Shown: positions 8,207 through 16,066 of the stretch, piece by piece
Numbering within the stretch: the first letter of the stretch is position 1
Layout: each line of letters opens with the position of its first letter
NCBI GenBank assembly: GCA_022340905.1
Contig: JAJDNB010000129.1
Span: 1-32,692, forward strand
Direction of reading: 5' to 3'
DNA: 32,692 nt
From: Deltaproteobacteria bacterium
GTDB lineage: Bacteria > Desulfobacterota > Syntrophobacteria > BM002
The notes under the pieces: model-generated
Seen by the model: the letters and a program-made list of their open reading frames with translations, nothing else
Database searches by the model: none
Told to the model about the DNA's origin: nothing
Position numbers and translations under genes: made by a program

Positions 8207-8298
8207 TTCAACCTCCTAATCGACTAATGCGGTTGGTGAAAACGAGTGGCCATTTCGAAGAGCCGGGGGAGGTCTTTTGATCGCTTCCAATCTCAACG

Positions 8299-8347
8299 AA
8301 AAAAGCCACGCGGTCTACCTTCTGGTACAAGGTAAGCCTTCGTGGCC
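8299..8347 (-). terminator. Hairpin with U-tract between usp and the DUF4198 gene (terminator or attenuator)
   Basis: On the minus strand, GGCCACG (8347-8341) pairs with CGTGGC (8310-8305), enclosing an inner TACCTT/AAGGTA stem and followed by TTTTTT (8304-8299). It sits 160 nt after the usp stop and about 90 nt before the DUF4198 start. The nested architecture resembles the hairpin at 6276-6340. Nothing else is seen in the 301-bp spacer 8207-8507. Confidence 0.55.
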
Positions 8348-8507
8348 TATTCTTCGCTATAATGTGTATTTAGTGAAACTTTTTTGAGGTACTGTCCTCA
8401 AACTATCGATACTATACTAACTGCTTAATCTCAATGTCAAGATGCAAAACCACTAACCCTTCAGATTCGGATCAGCTGGTAAATTCATCAAAAAAGAACA
8501 GTCTGGC

Positions 8508-9464
8508 TCAATTGATTAAACAGATCATGCAGTCTCGGGCGTTGTCAAGTAGCTTATTGGTTTTGCTGCCTAGCCGAAAGGGACTAGCCTCTCTGGAGCC
8601 TTTACGGCCTACAACCAAAATGCCGTAGTTCCCCCTAACCAGTTCTGCCAGGATATCCCTGGCCATTCCCACGTGGACAGCCTGAGCCTTAAAGGTTACG
8701 TTCTCCTCATGAACACCCGCCTTGACAAGCCTCTCTTTGCCTTCGTCCGCAATTTTTCTAACTCTATCTGCGTACTCTTTAGTCCACCGAGCTATGTGTA
8801 ATTCAAGTTCTTTCTGCTCTTGTTCAGTCAAGATGCGTGTGTTGTCCCAGTACTGTGGGGGCAAGGGCGGAACCACGTGAAAAAATGTAAATTTGCTCTC
8901 CGTGAGGTGAGAAAAATACCGGATGACGTGTTCCGTTACCCGGCGACTAATGGGCGCCCCCACTAATGCGACCAGAACGTTAGGTGAGGCGATTGGTGGA
9001 TCGATCACCCAAAGTGCCTTTTCATCTGCCAAGTGAATGAGCCGAGAGGTGACTGATCCCATCAGCACCCGTTTCAGACGAGGAGCGCTGCTGCGAGCCA
9101 GGGCAATGACTTCAAATCCTTCTGAGGTGGCCAACTGTAACATTCTACCGGCAGGGTCATGACACTTCCCTTCACCACGGATTGTTACTCTTTCCGCTTC
9201 GTATCCCATGTCGAGCAAAACCTTTTCGGCTCGCTCCAGTACTCTATGCTCTTGCAGGCTCAAAACCCTTCGGTATTCTTCCACAGCGGCGGGAGTCAGG
9301 CGAAGCAATTTGGTCAAGGAGGAAAGATGAGGATCTGGAGCACCGTAAAATAGCGTGATCCTAGAACTGTTCCTGAATTGCATGAGAGTGCCGGCAGCTG
9401 TAACCGCCTGCATGGCAGCCTCGGAACCATCGACGCCTAATAGAATTTTCTGCTCTATATCCAT
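8508..9464 (-). CDS. Tandem universal stress protein (UspA family)
   Basis: Cytoplasmic protein of 318 residues with two UspA domains (about 1-150 and 155-318). Each begins with a hydrophobic strand typical of the fold (KILLGVDGSEAAMQAV; NVLVALVGAPISRRV). In the C-terminal domain the ATP-binding signature G-x2-G-x9-G-S is intact (GRKGSREASPFRLGS). In the N-terminal domain the equivalent stretch (RSSAPRLKRVLMGSVTSRLI) lacks the first glycines, so only one domain is likely to bind nucleotide in the standard way. Usp proteins are linked to stress survival and regulation rather than a defined reaction. It is a stand-alone gene on the minus strand; the spacer upstream (9465-9670) shows nothing distinctive. 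Confidence 0.9.
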   Translation of the reverse strand: MDIEQKILLGVDGSEAAMQAVTAAGTLMQFRNSSRITLFYGAPDPHLSSLTKLLRLTPAAVEEYRRVLSLQEHRVLERAEKVLLDMGYEAERVTIRGEGKCHDPAGRMLQLATSEGFEVIALARSSAPRLKRVLMGSVTSRLIHLADEKALWVIDPPIASPNVLVALVGAPISRRVTEHVIRYFSHLTESKFTFFHVVPPLPPQYWDNTRILTEQEQKELELHIARWTKEYADRVRKIADEGKERLVKAGVHEENVTFKAQAVHVGMARDILAELVRGNYGILVVGRKGSREASPFRLGSKTNKLLDNARDCMICLIN

Positions 9465-9670
9465 AGATTCAAAACTACCACATTTGCGATGATTTTGCAG
9501 GGAGATATGCGAAGGAGATCAAAACATTTGGTGGGGTTGCACAGTTTTCACTAATAACAGAGACGATTTTGTCTGCCTCCACAGGGATAACCACTGGATG
9601 TAGATGAGAGATCTCGAAACACAGAGTCAGGGTTAAGATTTTCTTCCGAATCGTGTCTCAACCTTGATTG

Positions 9671-12040
9671 CTAATCTCCTTCGATCCCCGGAAAGATGTC
9701 ATAGACATAGTCGTGGGCATCCAATGCGAAAGACTCCAGTTTGCCTGCTTTGACACGCTTGACCACTTCCTCGCGGGAAGGGGCAAAGATCGCCTCGAAA
9801 AGCTGCTCGCGCTCCTTCTCGTTCGCCGGTGCCACCACGAAGAGCACCCGGGCGCTGTGCTGGATGTAGCGCGGCGCAAGGAGCTGGCGCTTCAGGATAT
9901 CCATAATAACCGGCGCCTTGGCGCGATCAAAGCGGCCAGGATTGCCGAGGCGGTCCAGCTCGTCGAAGAGCGCGTAGGTCCACTCGTTGTGGTAGTCCCA
10001 GAGCCTCTGGTAGAGCTCTTTGGTGAAGGGGGTTCCGGCCTTCACCTCGAAGGCGTCTTCAGCCGGATTGAGCCCGTCCTCGGTAAGCGCCGGCCGTTTG
10101 AGGTAGCCGTCTTTGGTGATGACAGCTTGGTGACGGAGCAGGGTCCACAGCCACGACACATCGATGCGGTAGGTGGCTAGATCGTTCATGAAACGCAGGC
10201 AAAGTTCGTAGTCGTCAATGGCAGCCGCAAAGTTGCCGTTGAGAATCTGAAAGCCGTAGTTGGCCGCCATGTAGAAGGCATGTTGAATGTGCTCGATAGT
10301 GATCTCACCCTTCGGCACCCCGTAAATACTGTTCCAAAGTTCCTGGGAGAAGAGTCTCTCCGGCTCGCTGAACATGTCCTTGGTGATTATCCAGGGGGTG
10401 ATCTTGCCCTGGGAGTTTAACAAGCCACGGGATTGCAGCAGTCGTCGCTCTTCATCGGAGAGACCACTGGCGACAGTGGGCACCGGTTTGCCTTTTACCT
10501 CCACCTCTTCTAGAGGCGCGTCGAGGAGTGCGTGGAGCTCTGTCACCGGAGCCTGCAGAGGTTCGTTGCCGGCGGCGACGTAGGCAGGTTCGGGGCTGGC
10601 AACCCAGCTTTGCCGATAGGTATCATAGAGTCGCCCTTTCACCTTTCCGGCGAGGATCTCTTCCAAGGTAGGCTGTTCACCTGCGGGCTGAGACTCCTCA
10701 GGCACAAAGATGAGACCCAACAAACGCTCTCGAACCTTGTCGATCACCATTCCGCGAAGGGCCACAGGATTATACTGGGAGCGACCGTAGGGATCGCTTG
10801 GTTGGTAGATCATTACCGCCGCCATCCCGCCAATGGGAGCCCCCTGGCTGAGTTTTCCATTCTTCATGCCGGCCATGAGCATCATCAACGCATTGTACCG
10901 CTGATAGGCAATCATGTTGGGGGAGGCCATGCCTATGGACTGTGGGTCCGGAAACACGCCCTGGGGGTCGTCCTTCCACATCTCGATGAGGCTGGCGAGG
11001 TAGTCCCAGCGGCCCACGTTCGTCCCCAGGAGCCTGCGTCGCCAGACCCAGGCGTTCACCGGCAAGAACCGGCCCGCATTGCCCTCTTCATAGAGGACTT
11101 TGATCTTGAAGGTGCCGGGCTGCACGCCGACCAACTCTTCCGCCCGCACCAGGATCTTTTCTACAATGAGAGCTTCCTGAGGGGTCTGAATTTTGGGGAT
11201 GTAGTAGTACACCCCGGTGCCTTGTCGCGTGAGGGACTCGTAGTTGTTGAGCGCCCAGAGGAGGGTGATGGGAATCATAGCATGCACCGGTTGGCCGTCG
11301 ACCATGATGTGGTTATAGCGAACGTGAATGCTTGGAGGGCGAGCAAACCGGGTGGGCCACTGCGCCGGAGACGCCTTGATCTCATACTTGCGCGTTTTGC
11401 CTTTCTTCGCCACCTCATAGGGGCGGTCGGTCCAAACTCCTTCGAAGATATCTTTGGCGTTTTTCATGGCCCCGAAAATCCCAAGGGGCTGATCCTTAGG
11501 GGCGCCGTCGGGCCGGAAATGGGGCGGTGCAGCATCTTCAAAGTCCGGCATATTCATGGGCGCCGGGCTGTTCAAGGCCTTAAAGGCCATGTCCAGCGGA
11601 TGCCACGGGCCGGTGAGTTCCAAGCCGGGATTGGTCAAAGGGTGGGCGTCCTGCGGGACGTCTACGTCGTCGTTTAACCGCCAGCGGTATTCGCTGTCTC
11701 GGTCGAGAAAGTTATCAATCAGGCCCTGGATGATCTGGCGATATGTCCAAGGTTTCCCGGTTACGGGATCCTCGCAAGTGTCGTCCCATTTGGGCCATGC
11801 ATATTTCTCGCGGACCGGCGCGGAAGAACTCAATAATTTCCGGCGCGCTATGAGGGCTGCGGCGATCTCGGGGTGCAGCTCTTGGGCGAGTGTGGCAATC
11901 TCCTCTTCCACATTTACTTCTCTTCCATTTATCTTTTTGGTCCCGAAGAGCTCAGGGAAGTTCTGGAGAATGTCCTCGCGGATTATGGCCTTGGACGCAG
12001 AAGCTCCTGCTGGGTCCGAATGCTCCCTGGTTGTGCTCAT
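9671..12040 (-). CDS. Malate-synthase-like enzyme, atypically long
   Basis: Probable malate synthase (acetyl-CoA + glyoxylate to malate) or a close aldolase-type relative. At 789 residues it is longer than malate synthase A (about 530) or G (about 720). Landmark motifs appear in malate-synthase order: PDFEDAAPP (165-173, cf. VDFEDS), VYYYIPKIQTPQEA (277-290, cf. YFYLPK), NVGRWDY (341-347, cf. NCGRWDY), a PDPQSIGM strand (364-371), PIGGMAA (402-408, cf. AMGGMAA) and FMNDLATYRID (617-627), where Asp620 lines up with the Asp of the (M)EDAATAEIS motif that supplies the catalytic base. An insert of about 130 residues (about 420-550) and an extended N-terminus account for the length. A good promoter and AGGAG site precede the ATG at 12040. 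With aceA it could complete the glyoxylate shunt. Confidence 0.75.
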   Translation of the reverse strand: MSTTREHSDPAGASASKAIIREDILQNFPELFGTKKINGREVNVEEEIATLAQELHPEIAAALIARRKLLSSSAPVREKYAWPKWDDTCEDPVTGKPWTYRQIIQGLIDNFLDRDSEYRWRLNDDVDVPQDAHPLTNPGLELTGPWHPLDMAFKALNSPAPMNMPDFEDAAPPHFRPDGAPKDQPLGIFGAMKNAKDIFEGVWTDRPYEVAKKGKTRKYEIKASPAQWPTRFARPPSIHVRYNHIMVDGQPVHAMIPITLLWALNNYESLTRQGTGVYYYIPKIQTPQEALIVEKILVRAEELVGVQPGTFKIKVLYEEGNAGRFLPVNAWVWRRRLLGTNVGRWDYLASLIEMWKDDPQGVFPDPQSIGMASPNMIAYQRYNALMMLMAGMKNGKLSQGAPIGGMAAVMIYQPSDPYGRSQYNPVALRGMVIDKVRERLLGLIFVPEESQPAGEQPTLEEILAGKVKGRLYDTYRQSWVASPEPAYVAAGNEPLQAPVTELHALLDAPLEEVEVKGKPVPTVASGLSDEERRLLQSRGLLNSQGKITPWIITKDMFSEPERLFSQELWNSIYGVPKGEITIEHIQHAFYMAANYGFQILNGNFAAAIDDYELCLRFMNDLATYRIDVSWLWTLLRHQAVITKDGYLKRPALTEDGLNPAEDAFEVKAGTPFTKELYQRLWDYHNEWTYALFDELDRLGNPGRFDRAKAPVIMDILKRQLLAPRYIQHSARVLFVVAPANEKEREQLFEAIFAPSREEVVKRVKAGKLESFALDAHDYVYDIFPGIEGD

Positions 12041-12073
12041 GGCCTTCTCCTTGTCTTATAGGTAATAAATATG

Positions 12074-12102
12074 ATCAGAACCGACTTTCCAATGTTTGTC
12101 AA
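12074..12102 (-). promoter_or_regulatory. Sigma70-type promoter of the malate-synthase-like gene
   Basis: On the minus strand a perfect TTGACA (12102-12097), a 17-nt spacer and TCTGAT (12079-12074) lie 35-60 bp before the start codon. AAGGAG follows with appropriate spacing to the ATG. Confidence 0.55.
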
Positions 12103-12159
12103 GAACCTCTTCTCCAAGAGTTTCACCCCAAAATACTTTTTTGAAATAGGCTGCGTGAA

Positions 12160-12225
12160 AGAGACTCCACAACGATCAATTGAAAACTCCTCGCAGTCGG
12201 TTTTCGGCGACTGCAGGGAGTCTCT
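12160..12225 (-). terminator. Nested hairpin between porin O/P and the malate-synthase-like gene
   Basis: GCAGTCG (12193-12199) pairs with CGACTGC (12208-12214), and outer arms AGAGACTCC (12160-12168) and GGAGTCTCT (12217-12225) enclose it. It lies 75-140 nt past the porin stop and upstream of the next promoter, so it most likely ends the porin transcript, although the U-tract is weak. Confidence 0.4.
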
Positions 12226-12301
12226 CGAATTTAGGGTTGCAGGTCTCTAGAAGACACACCAAGACATTTTGTCAAGACCCTCCACCCCTCCTACGCTTCT
12301 T

Positions 12302-13588
12302 TTAGAAGGCCAGGGTTATCATTGCTTGCACCAGGTGATCGTCTAGATGCCCGCTCGTGCTTTGGTTGCGGAAATATGAATAGTTGGCCTGCATTTTTAA
12401 CTGGTGACCATACATATAGTAGCTCATCCCACCGGTATACTCCTGTTGCTTGTTGTCATCTTTCTGGTTGGGATTATCTGGATCCACCCAGGCATAACGG
12501 GCAGCTACTTCAAATTTCTTCGGGATGAGAAAATACCCCCCCTGAAGATAGAACCCCTGAGCTTGTTCCTGTCCAAAGGGAGTAGACTTATTCGGATCGA
12601 TGTTGCGAAAGTCGTAGCTGCCTTCGAGAGAAAAATTTTGATACTTGAAAACCAGATCTGCCGTTAGTTCATACACATCACTTTTCACCGGTACAATATT
12701 GGTGTTGCCCAGAGGGCCTGCCAGGGTTTTTCTCTCTCCCGGTTTCAAGCCGGGAAGATACGCCCCTGACACGCCAATGGACAGTTTCGGGCTGGCCGGT
12801 GTGTTCAACGCCCCTTGCGAATAGGGAACAGGGCCGAAAGGGCTGTAGACCACTCGGCCCACATACATGAATTCCTGATTCACATTGTTCTGATTAGCGC
12901 CGCTGCCGTTGAACATGCCTACGCCGTACGCTAACTGATCTCGGATGAGTTCCCCCGAAACCTCGATACCAATGTCCCTCTGCAGAGAAAAAGTATCGCT
13001 GACGATGGATCTATCAATAAGTTCGAGATCAAACCCCGAGATGAGGAATTCCCGGTCAAAGGGGACCTTATACTGCCCAATCTTCGGTTCGGCCCAGTCA
13101 AAATACGTTGCCTGGATATAGGCATCCCGCAAAGAAGCGTTCCCACCTTCCAGAGTAATCTGGGTGAAATATTTCATCCAAGGATAATATGCGTTGCCTC
13201 CTAAGAGAACACGTGCTCGTCGCACCTTGAAAGTCGTTGTGTTTTCTTGATCTTCCTGTACCTCGTAGCTGAAGGCGCCCTGGGTTCGAACATTCAGTTT
13301 GACGGAAAAGCGGTCATCGGTGGTTTTGATATAAACGCCTTTTTCATAGCCCACCTCGATCTTCTTGGTCCAGTCGTCATCGGATGATTCTTCTCCCTTG
13401 GCCTCCTTTTCCGATGCTTCCCCTTTGTCTTTCTTTTCCAAGGACTTTGCTTCATCGTCAGTGATAGTGCCTTTATCCTTGAGGATTTCTATGAGTTTGT
13501 CGGTCTGATCAGCCCTCGCTATCGTGGAAGAAAGAGCTATCATCACCATAACTACCAACACTGAAACCAAGATCCTTTTTCCTTTCAT
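12302..13588 (-). CDS. Phosphate/anion-selective porin O/P family (OprO/OprP-like)
   Basis: Outer-membrane anion-selective porin, about 428 residues from the preferred start (ATG at 13588, MKGKRILVSVLVVMVMIALSSTIARA signal peptide, AGAGGAAA just upstream; an ATG ten codons further upstream lacks a site). After the signal is a short helical/coiled linker typical of porin O/P (TDKLIEILKDKGTITDDEAKSLEKK), an acidic Lys/Glu/Ser stretch, then barrel strands such as VKLNVRTQGAFSYEV, FKVRRARVLLGGNAYYPWMKYFTQITLEG and DAYIQATYFDWAEPKIGQYKVPF, all characteristic of the family. It ends in a C-terminal Phe. It is divergent from the HTH-PBP regulator and tup genes (about 300 bp between starts), so oxyanions such as tungstate or molybdate are candidate solutes besides phosphate; this is inference. 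Confidence 0.88.
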   Translation of the reverse strand: MKGKRILVSVLVVMVMIALSSTIARADQTDKLIEILKDKGTITDDEAKSLEKKDKGEASEKEAKGEESSDDDWTKKIEVGYEKGVYIKTTDDRFSVKLNVRTQGAFSYEVQEDQENTTTFKVRRARVLLGGNAYYPWMKYFTQITLEGGNASLRDAYIQATYFDWAEPKIGQYKVPFDREFLISGFDLELIDRSIVSDTFSLQRDIGIEVSGELIRDQLAYGVGMFNGSGANQNNVNQEFMYVGRVVYSPFGPVPYSQGALNTPASPKLSIGVSGAYLPGLKPGERKTLAGPLGNTNIVPVKSDVYELTADLVFKYQNFSLEGSYDFRNIDPNKSTPFGQEQAQGFYLQGGYFLIPKKFEVAARYAWVDPDNPNQKDDNKQQEYTGGMSYYMYGHQLKMQANYSYFRNQSTSGHLDDHLVQAMITLAF

Positions 13589-13793
13589 CTCACTTTCCTC
13601 TTTGATCAGTTTCGACATATCGTCGCCATCTCCCGTAGGTTAGAGACATAACCCTGCGGGTACCCAATTGTGCCTTGCCAGCTTTTAGTCCCGCGAATGT
13701 GTTCGTATTTTACCCAATTCCCGAAAAGATCTCACACATAGCGCATCAATACAAGAAAATCAAGTTACAATGAGTTATTTTGCGTTTGTTGTT

Positions 13794-13831
13794 TTGACAT
13801 GAATATCGGCTTATGGTAATAACGTCATAAG
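13794..13831 (+). promoter_or_regulatory. Promoter of the HTH-PBP regulator with an overlapping palindromic operator candidate
   Basis: TTGACA (13794-13799), a 17-bp spacer and TAATAA (13817-13822) form a strong sigma70-like promoter. A dyad CTTATG (13810-13815) / CATAAG (13826-13831) straddles the -10 box, the classic position for repressor binding. The distance to the preferred start (13891) leaves a leader of about 60 nt. Confidence 0.55.
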
Positions 13832-13890
13832 TAAAAATGATCGCTCAATCCAATCTTTTGTCCATTTCATTTTACCAGAGGGATGAACCA

Positions 13891-14796
13891 ATGAAGCCTT
13901 TGATGAGCACCAAGGAAGTTTCGCAATATATTGGGATAAATGAAAAAAAGATATACAGTCTGATTACGGCTAAGGGGTTGCCCGCTACCAAGGTTACAGG
14001 TAAATGGCTTTTTCAGCGCCACCTAGTGGATCGGTGGCTGGAGCACCACACCGAGAACTATCCCCCAGCGGAGAAGACTTTGAATACTTACAAAAACTTA
14101 CTTATAATAACTGGTAGTAACGACTTATTACTTGACCAGCTGCTGGAAGTGTTCGCTCGACGGAATCCCCTTCCCCTTCCTTTGTTCAGCAACTTGGGAA
14201 GCATGGGAGGAATTCGGACTCTTAAAGAGAATCTCTGTCACATCTGCTCCTGTCACCTCCTGGAGTCCAATGGAGACGAGTACAACTTTGCCTATGTGGA
14301 AGAGGAATTCGGCAATGATGTGGTCTTGGTTAACTTTTGCAAGAGATTGCAGGCCATAGTCGTGGCTCTGGGTAACCCAAAAAAAATCAAGGGGCTAGCT
14401 GATCTCACCAGCGGGAGGCTACGGATCGCCAACCGCAAGAAAGGCACCGGAACTCGCCTGCTCTTGGACCAGGAGCTGGAGCGACAGGGTGTGAGCGGTG
14501 ATCAGATTCCAGGGTACGAGACAGAATTCGCTCGTCACCTGGATGTGGCCCTGGAGGTATTGGCGGGAAGGGCCGATGCGGGATTGGCAATCGCCGCTGT
14601 GGCAGAGATGCTCGGTCTGGATCAGGTGGAGGTGCGCTGGGAACGCTATGATTTCATCATGCGCAAAGATGTCTTTTTCAGCCGTCAAGTCCAGATGCTG
14701 CTGGCTTTGCTGCGCGATGAGGAGTTTCTCCGTTTGAGCGACAAATTCTCTGGCTACGATCTGAGTTTGTCGGGACAAGTTGTCTTTCGAGGATAG
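13891..14796 (+). CDS. One-component regulator: excisionase-like HTH plus PBP (molybdate/tungstate-binding-like) domain
   Basis: Cytoplasmic transcription factor of 301 residues. Residues about 4-50 (MSTKEVSQYIGINEKKIYSL...GKWLFQRHLVDRWL) are a MerR/excisionase-type helix-turn-helix. The rest matches the PBP-like ligand-binding domain found in molybdate-responsive regulators: LLIITGSNDLLLDQL, GSMGGIRTLKE, CHLLESNGDEYN, ALGNPKKIKGLADL, NRKKGTGTRLLLDQ, RADAGLAIAAVAEMLGL and ERYDFIMRK. The ATG at 13891 has AGAGGG upstream; an ATG at 13837 lies next to the promoter and is less likely. tupA begins 15 bp after its stop with its own AAAGGAG, so they form one transcript. It probably senses tungstate or molybdate and controls tup transcription and perhaps the divergent porin; ligand and sign of regulation are inferred. 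Confidence 0.88.
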   Translation: MKPLMSTKEVSQYIGINEKKIYSLITAKGLPATKVTGKWLFQRHLVDRWLEHHTENYPPAEKTLNTYKNLLIITGSNDLLLDQLLEVFARRNPLPLPLFSNLGSMGGIRTLKENLCHICSCHLLESNGDEYNFAYVEEEFGNDVVLVNFCKRLQAIVVALGNPKKIKGLADLTSGRLRIANRKKGTGTRLLLDQELERQGVSGDQIPGYETEFARHLDVALEVLAGRADAGLAIAAVAEMLGLDQVEVRWERYDFIMRKDVFFSRQVQMLLALLRDEEFLRLSDKFSGYDLSLSGQVVFRG

Positions 14797-14811
14797 AAAG
14801 GAGATGAAACG

Positions 14812-15714
14812 ATGAAGAGAGGTTTCTGCTTGATCATTGCTCTGGTTGCTGTGATGGTTGGTTTCAGTCAGGTAAAGGCCGCTGACAAGCTCATCAAGAT
14901 GTCCACCACTACCAGTACGGAAAACTCCGGACTTTTGGATGTGCTGCTGCCGGAATTTGAAAAGGATACGGGAATACAAGTGAAGGTCATCGCCAAGGGG
15001 ACGGGTGCTGCCATTCGTGACGGCATGGATTGTAACGTGGACATCATTTTCGTTCACGCCAAGGCGAGAGAGGAGAAATTCGTGGCCGAAGGTTACGGCG
15101 CCTACAGGCTCGGGGTCATGCACAACGACTTTGTCATCATTGGCCCCGCATCCGATCCGGCGGCTATCAGGGGCAAAAAGGATGCAACCCGGGCGTTACG
15201 ATCGATTGCCAGTAAAGGGGCTCCCTTTGTTTCCAGGGGGGATGACAGCGGCACTCACACTAAGGAGCAGGCCCTGTGGAATGCGAGCGGGATTCCTTTG
15301 GAGAAAACCACCACTGAGATTGTGAGTAAGGGCAAGCAGAAAAAGTCGACTTTTGTCTATCCCGGTGGACTGGGTGAGTGGTATTTCTCCATTGGACAGG
15401 GCATGGGTAAAACCCTGACCTTTGCTGAGGAGAAACAGGCATATACCCTTACTGATCGGGGGACCTATCTCAATTATAAATACGGCAGACCACAAGGTCT
15501 GGACCTAGAGATCCTCTGTGAGGGGGACCCGCTTCTTTACAACCCCTACGGAATTATCCCCGTCAATCCAAAGAAGTGCCCAGGCGTAAAGTTTGACCTG
15601 GCCGACCAGTTTGCCAAATGGCTGGTATCACCCAAAGTTCAGGCGATGATTGCCCACTACAAGATTCAGGGACAGCAGGCTTTTTATCCGGACTCTGTTC
15701 CCGACGCAAAGTAG
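14812..15714 (+). CDS. tupA: Tungstate ABC transporter substrate-binding protein
   Basis: Periplasmic binding protein that captures tungstate for TupBC. An N-terminal signal peptide (about residues 1-23, ending VKA) precedes the mature start ADKLIKMSTTTSTENSG; TTTST (32-36) is the TupA oxyanion-binding signature, distinct from ModA and WtpA. Other family motifs are LLPEFEKDTGIQVKVIAKGTGAAI, the NVDIIFVHAKAREEKF strand and SRGDDSGTHTKE (141-152), which contributes further ligand contacts. The length of 300 residues fits, allowing for the signal. There is no lipobox Cys at the predicted cleavage, so it is likely soluble. The gene follows the regulator by 15 bp. Unusually, tupB starts 352 bp downstream, beyond a repeat-containing spacer. 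Confidence 0.94.
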   Translation: MKRGFCLIIALVAVMVGFSQVKAADKLIKMSTTTSTENSGLLDVLLPEFEKDTGIQVKVIAKGTGAAIRDGMDCNVDIIFVHAKAREEKFVAEGYGAYRLGVMHNDFVIIGPASDPAAIRGKKDATRALRSIASKGAPFVSRGDDSGTHTKEQALWNASGIPLEKTTTEIVSKGKQKKSTFVYPGGLGEWYFSIGQGMGKTLTFAEEKQAYTLTDRGTYLNYKYGRPQGLDLEILCEGDPLLYNPYGIIPVNPKKCPGVKFDLADQFAKWLVSPKVQAMIAHYKIQGQQAFYPDSVPDAK

Positions 15715-16066
15715 TGCCCGCAAGATAAATCGAGGCAGAAATAAGGAAAGAGATTCTGTTTTCAGATTTCGGGAACTCTTGAGAATTTGTTAAAACCCAG
15801 TGGGACGGGGGTTTCCCCCGTCCAAAAAATTTCATGATCGAGATTGTTCAACGATTCAGGTCGTTGAGTTTCTCGAGGCCATGACCTAGCGGGATCCCTG
15901 CCGGAGTCTATCTCGCAGCTTGCAGGAGCGAAGCGGAGATCCCGATTCATCGGGGATGCGAGACCGGGATGACGGGCGATCGCATTATGTTGTCATTCCC
16001 GCGGAAGCGGGAATCCAGAGTATAAACAAAATGTTGCCGTTTCAAAGCCAAGTACGAAGGTAAAGC
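15715..16066. repeat. Palindromic-repeat insertion inside the tup locus
   Basis: This 352-bp gap between tupA and tupB has no gene. It holds a perfect hairpin GGACGGGGG/CCCCCGTCC with a TTT loop (15803-15823), a region with dyads around GGGATCC, GCAGCTTGCAGG and ATCCCGATTCATCGGGGAT (about 15888-15960), and the palindrome ATTCCCGCGGAAGCGGGAAT (15995-16014), which has the ATTCCC-N8-GGGAAT form of the neisserial dRS3 repeat. The hairpin at 15803 has no U-tract on the plus strand. Confidence 0.65.

Noticed and set aside
8228..8350. Possible cobalamin or NiCo riboswitch before the DUF4198/CbiM genes
   Set aside because: The conserved cobalamin-riboswitch core and the four-way NiCo junction motifs could not be found; only a nested hairpin with a U-tract is supported.
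10532..11677. Long plus-strand open frame inside the malate-synthase-like gene
   Set aside because: It is antisense to a gene with clear family motifs; its translation is rich in His/Arg/Gly as expected for a shadow frame in GC-rich DNA.
14419..15123. Long minus-strand open frame across the regulator and tupA
   Set aside because: Overlaps two genes with unambiguous family motifs on the plus strand; no own motif or ribosome site.
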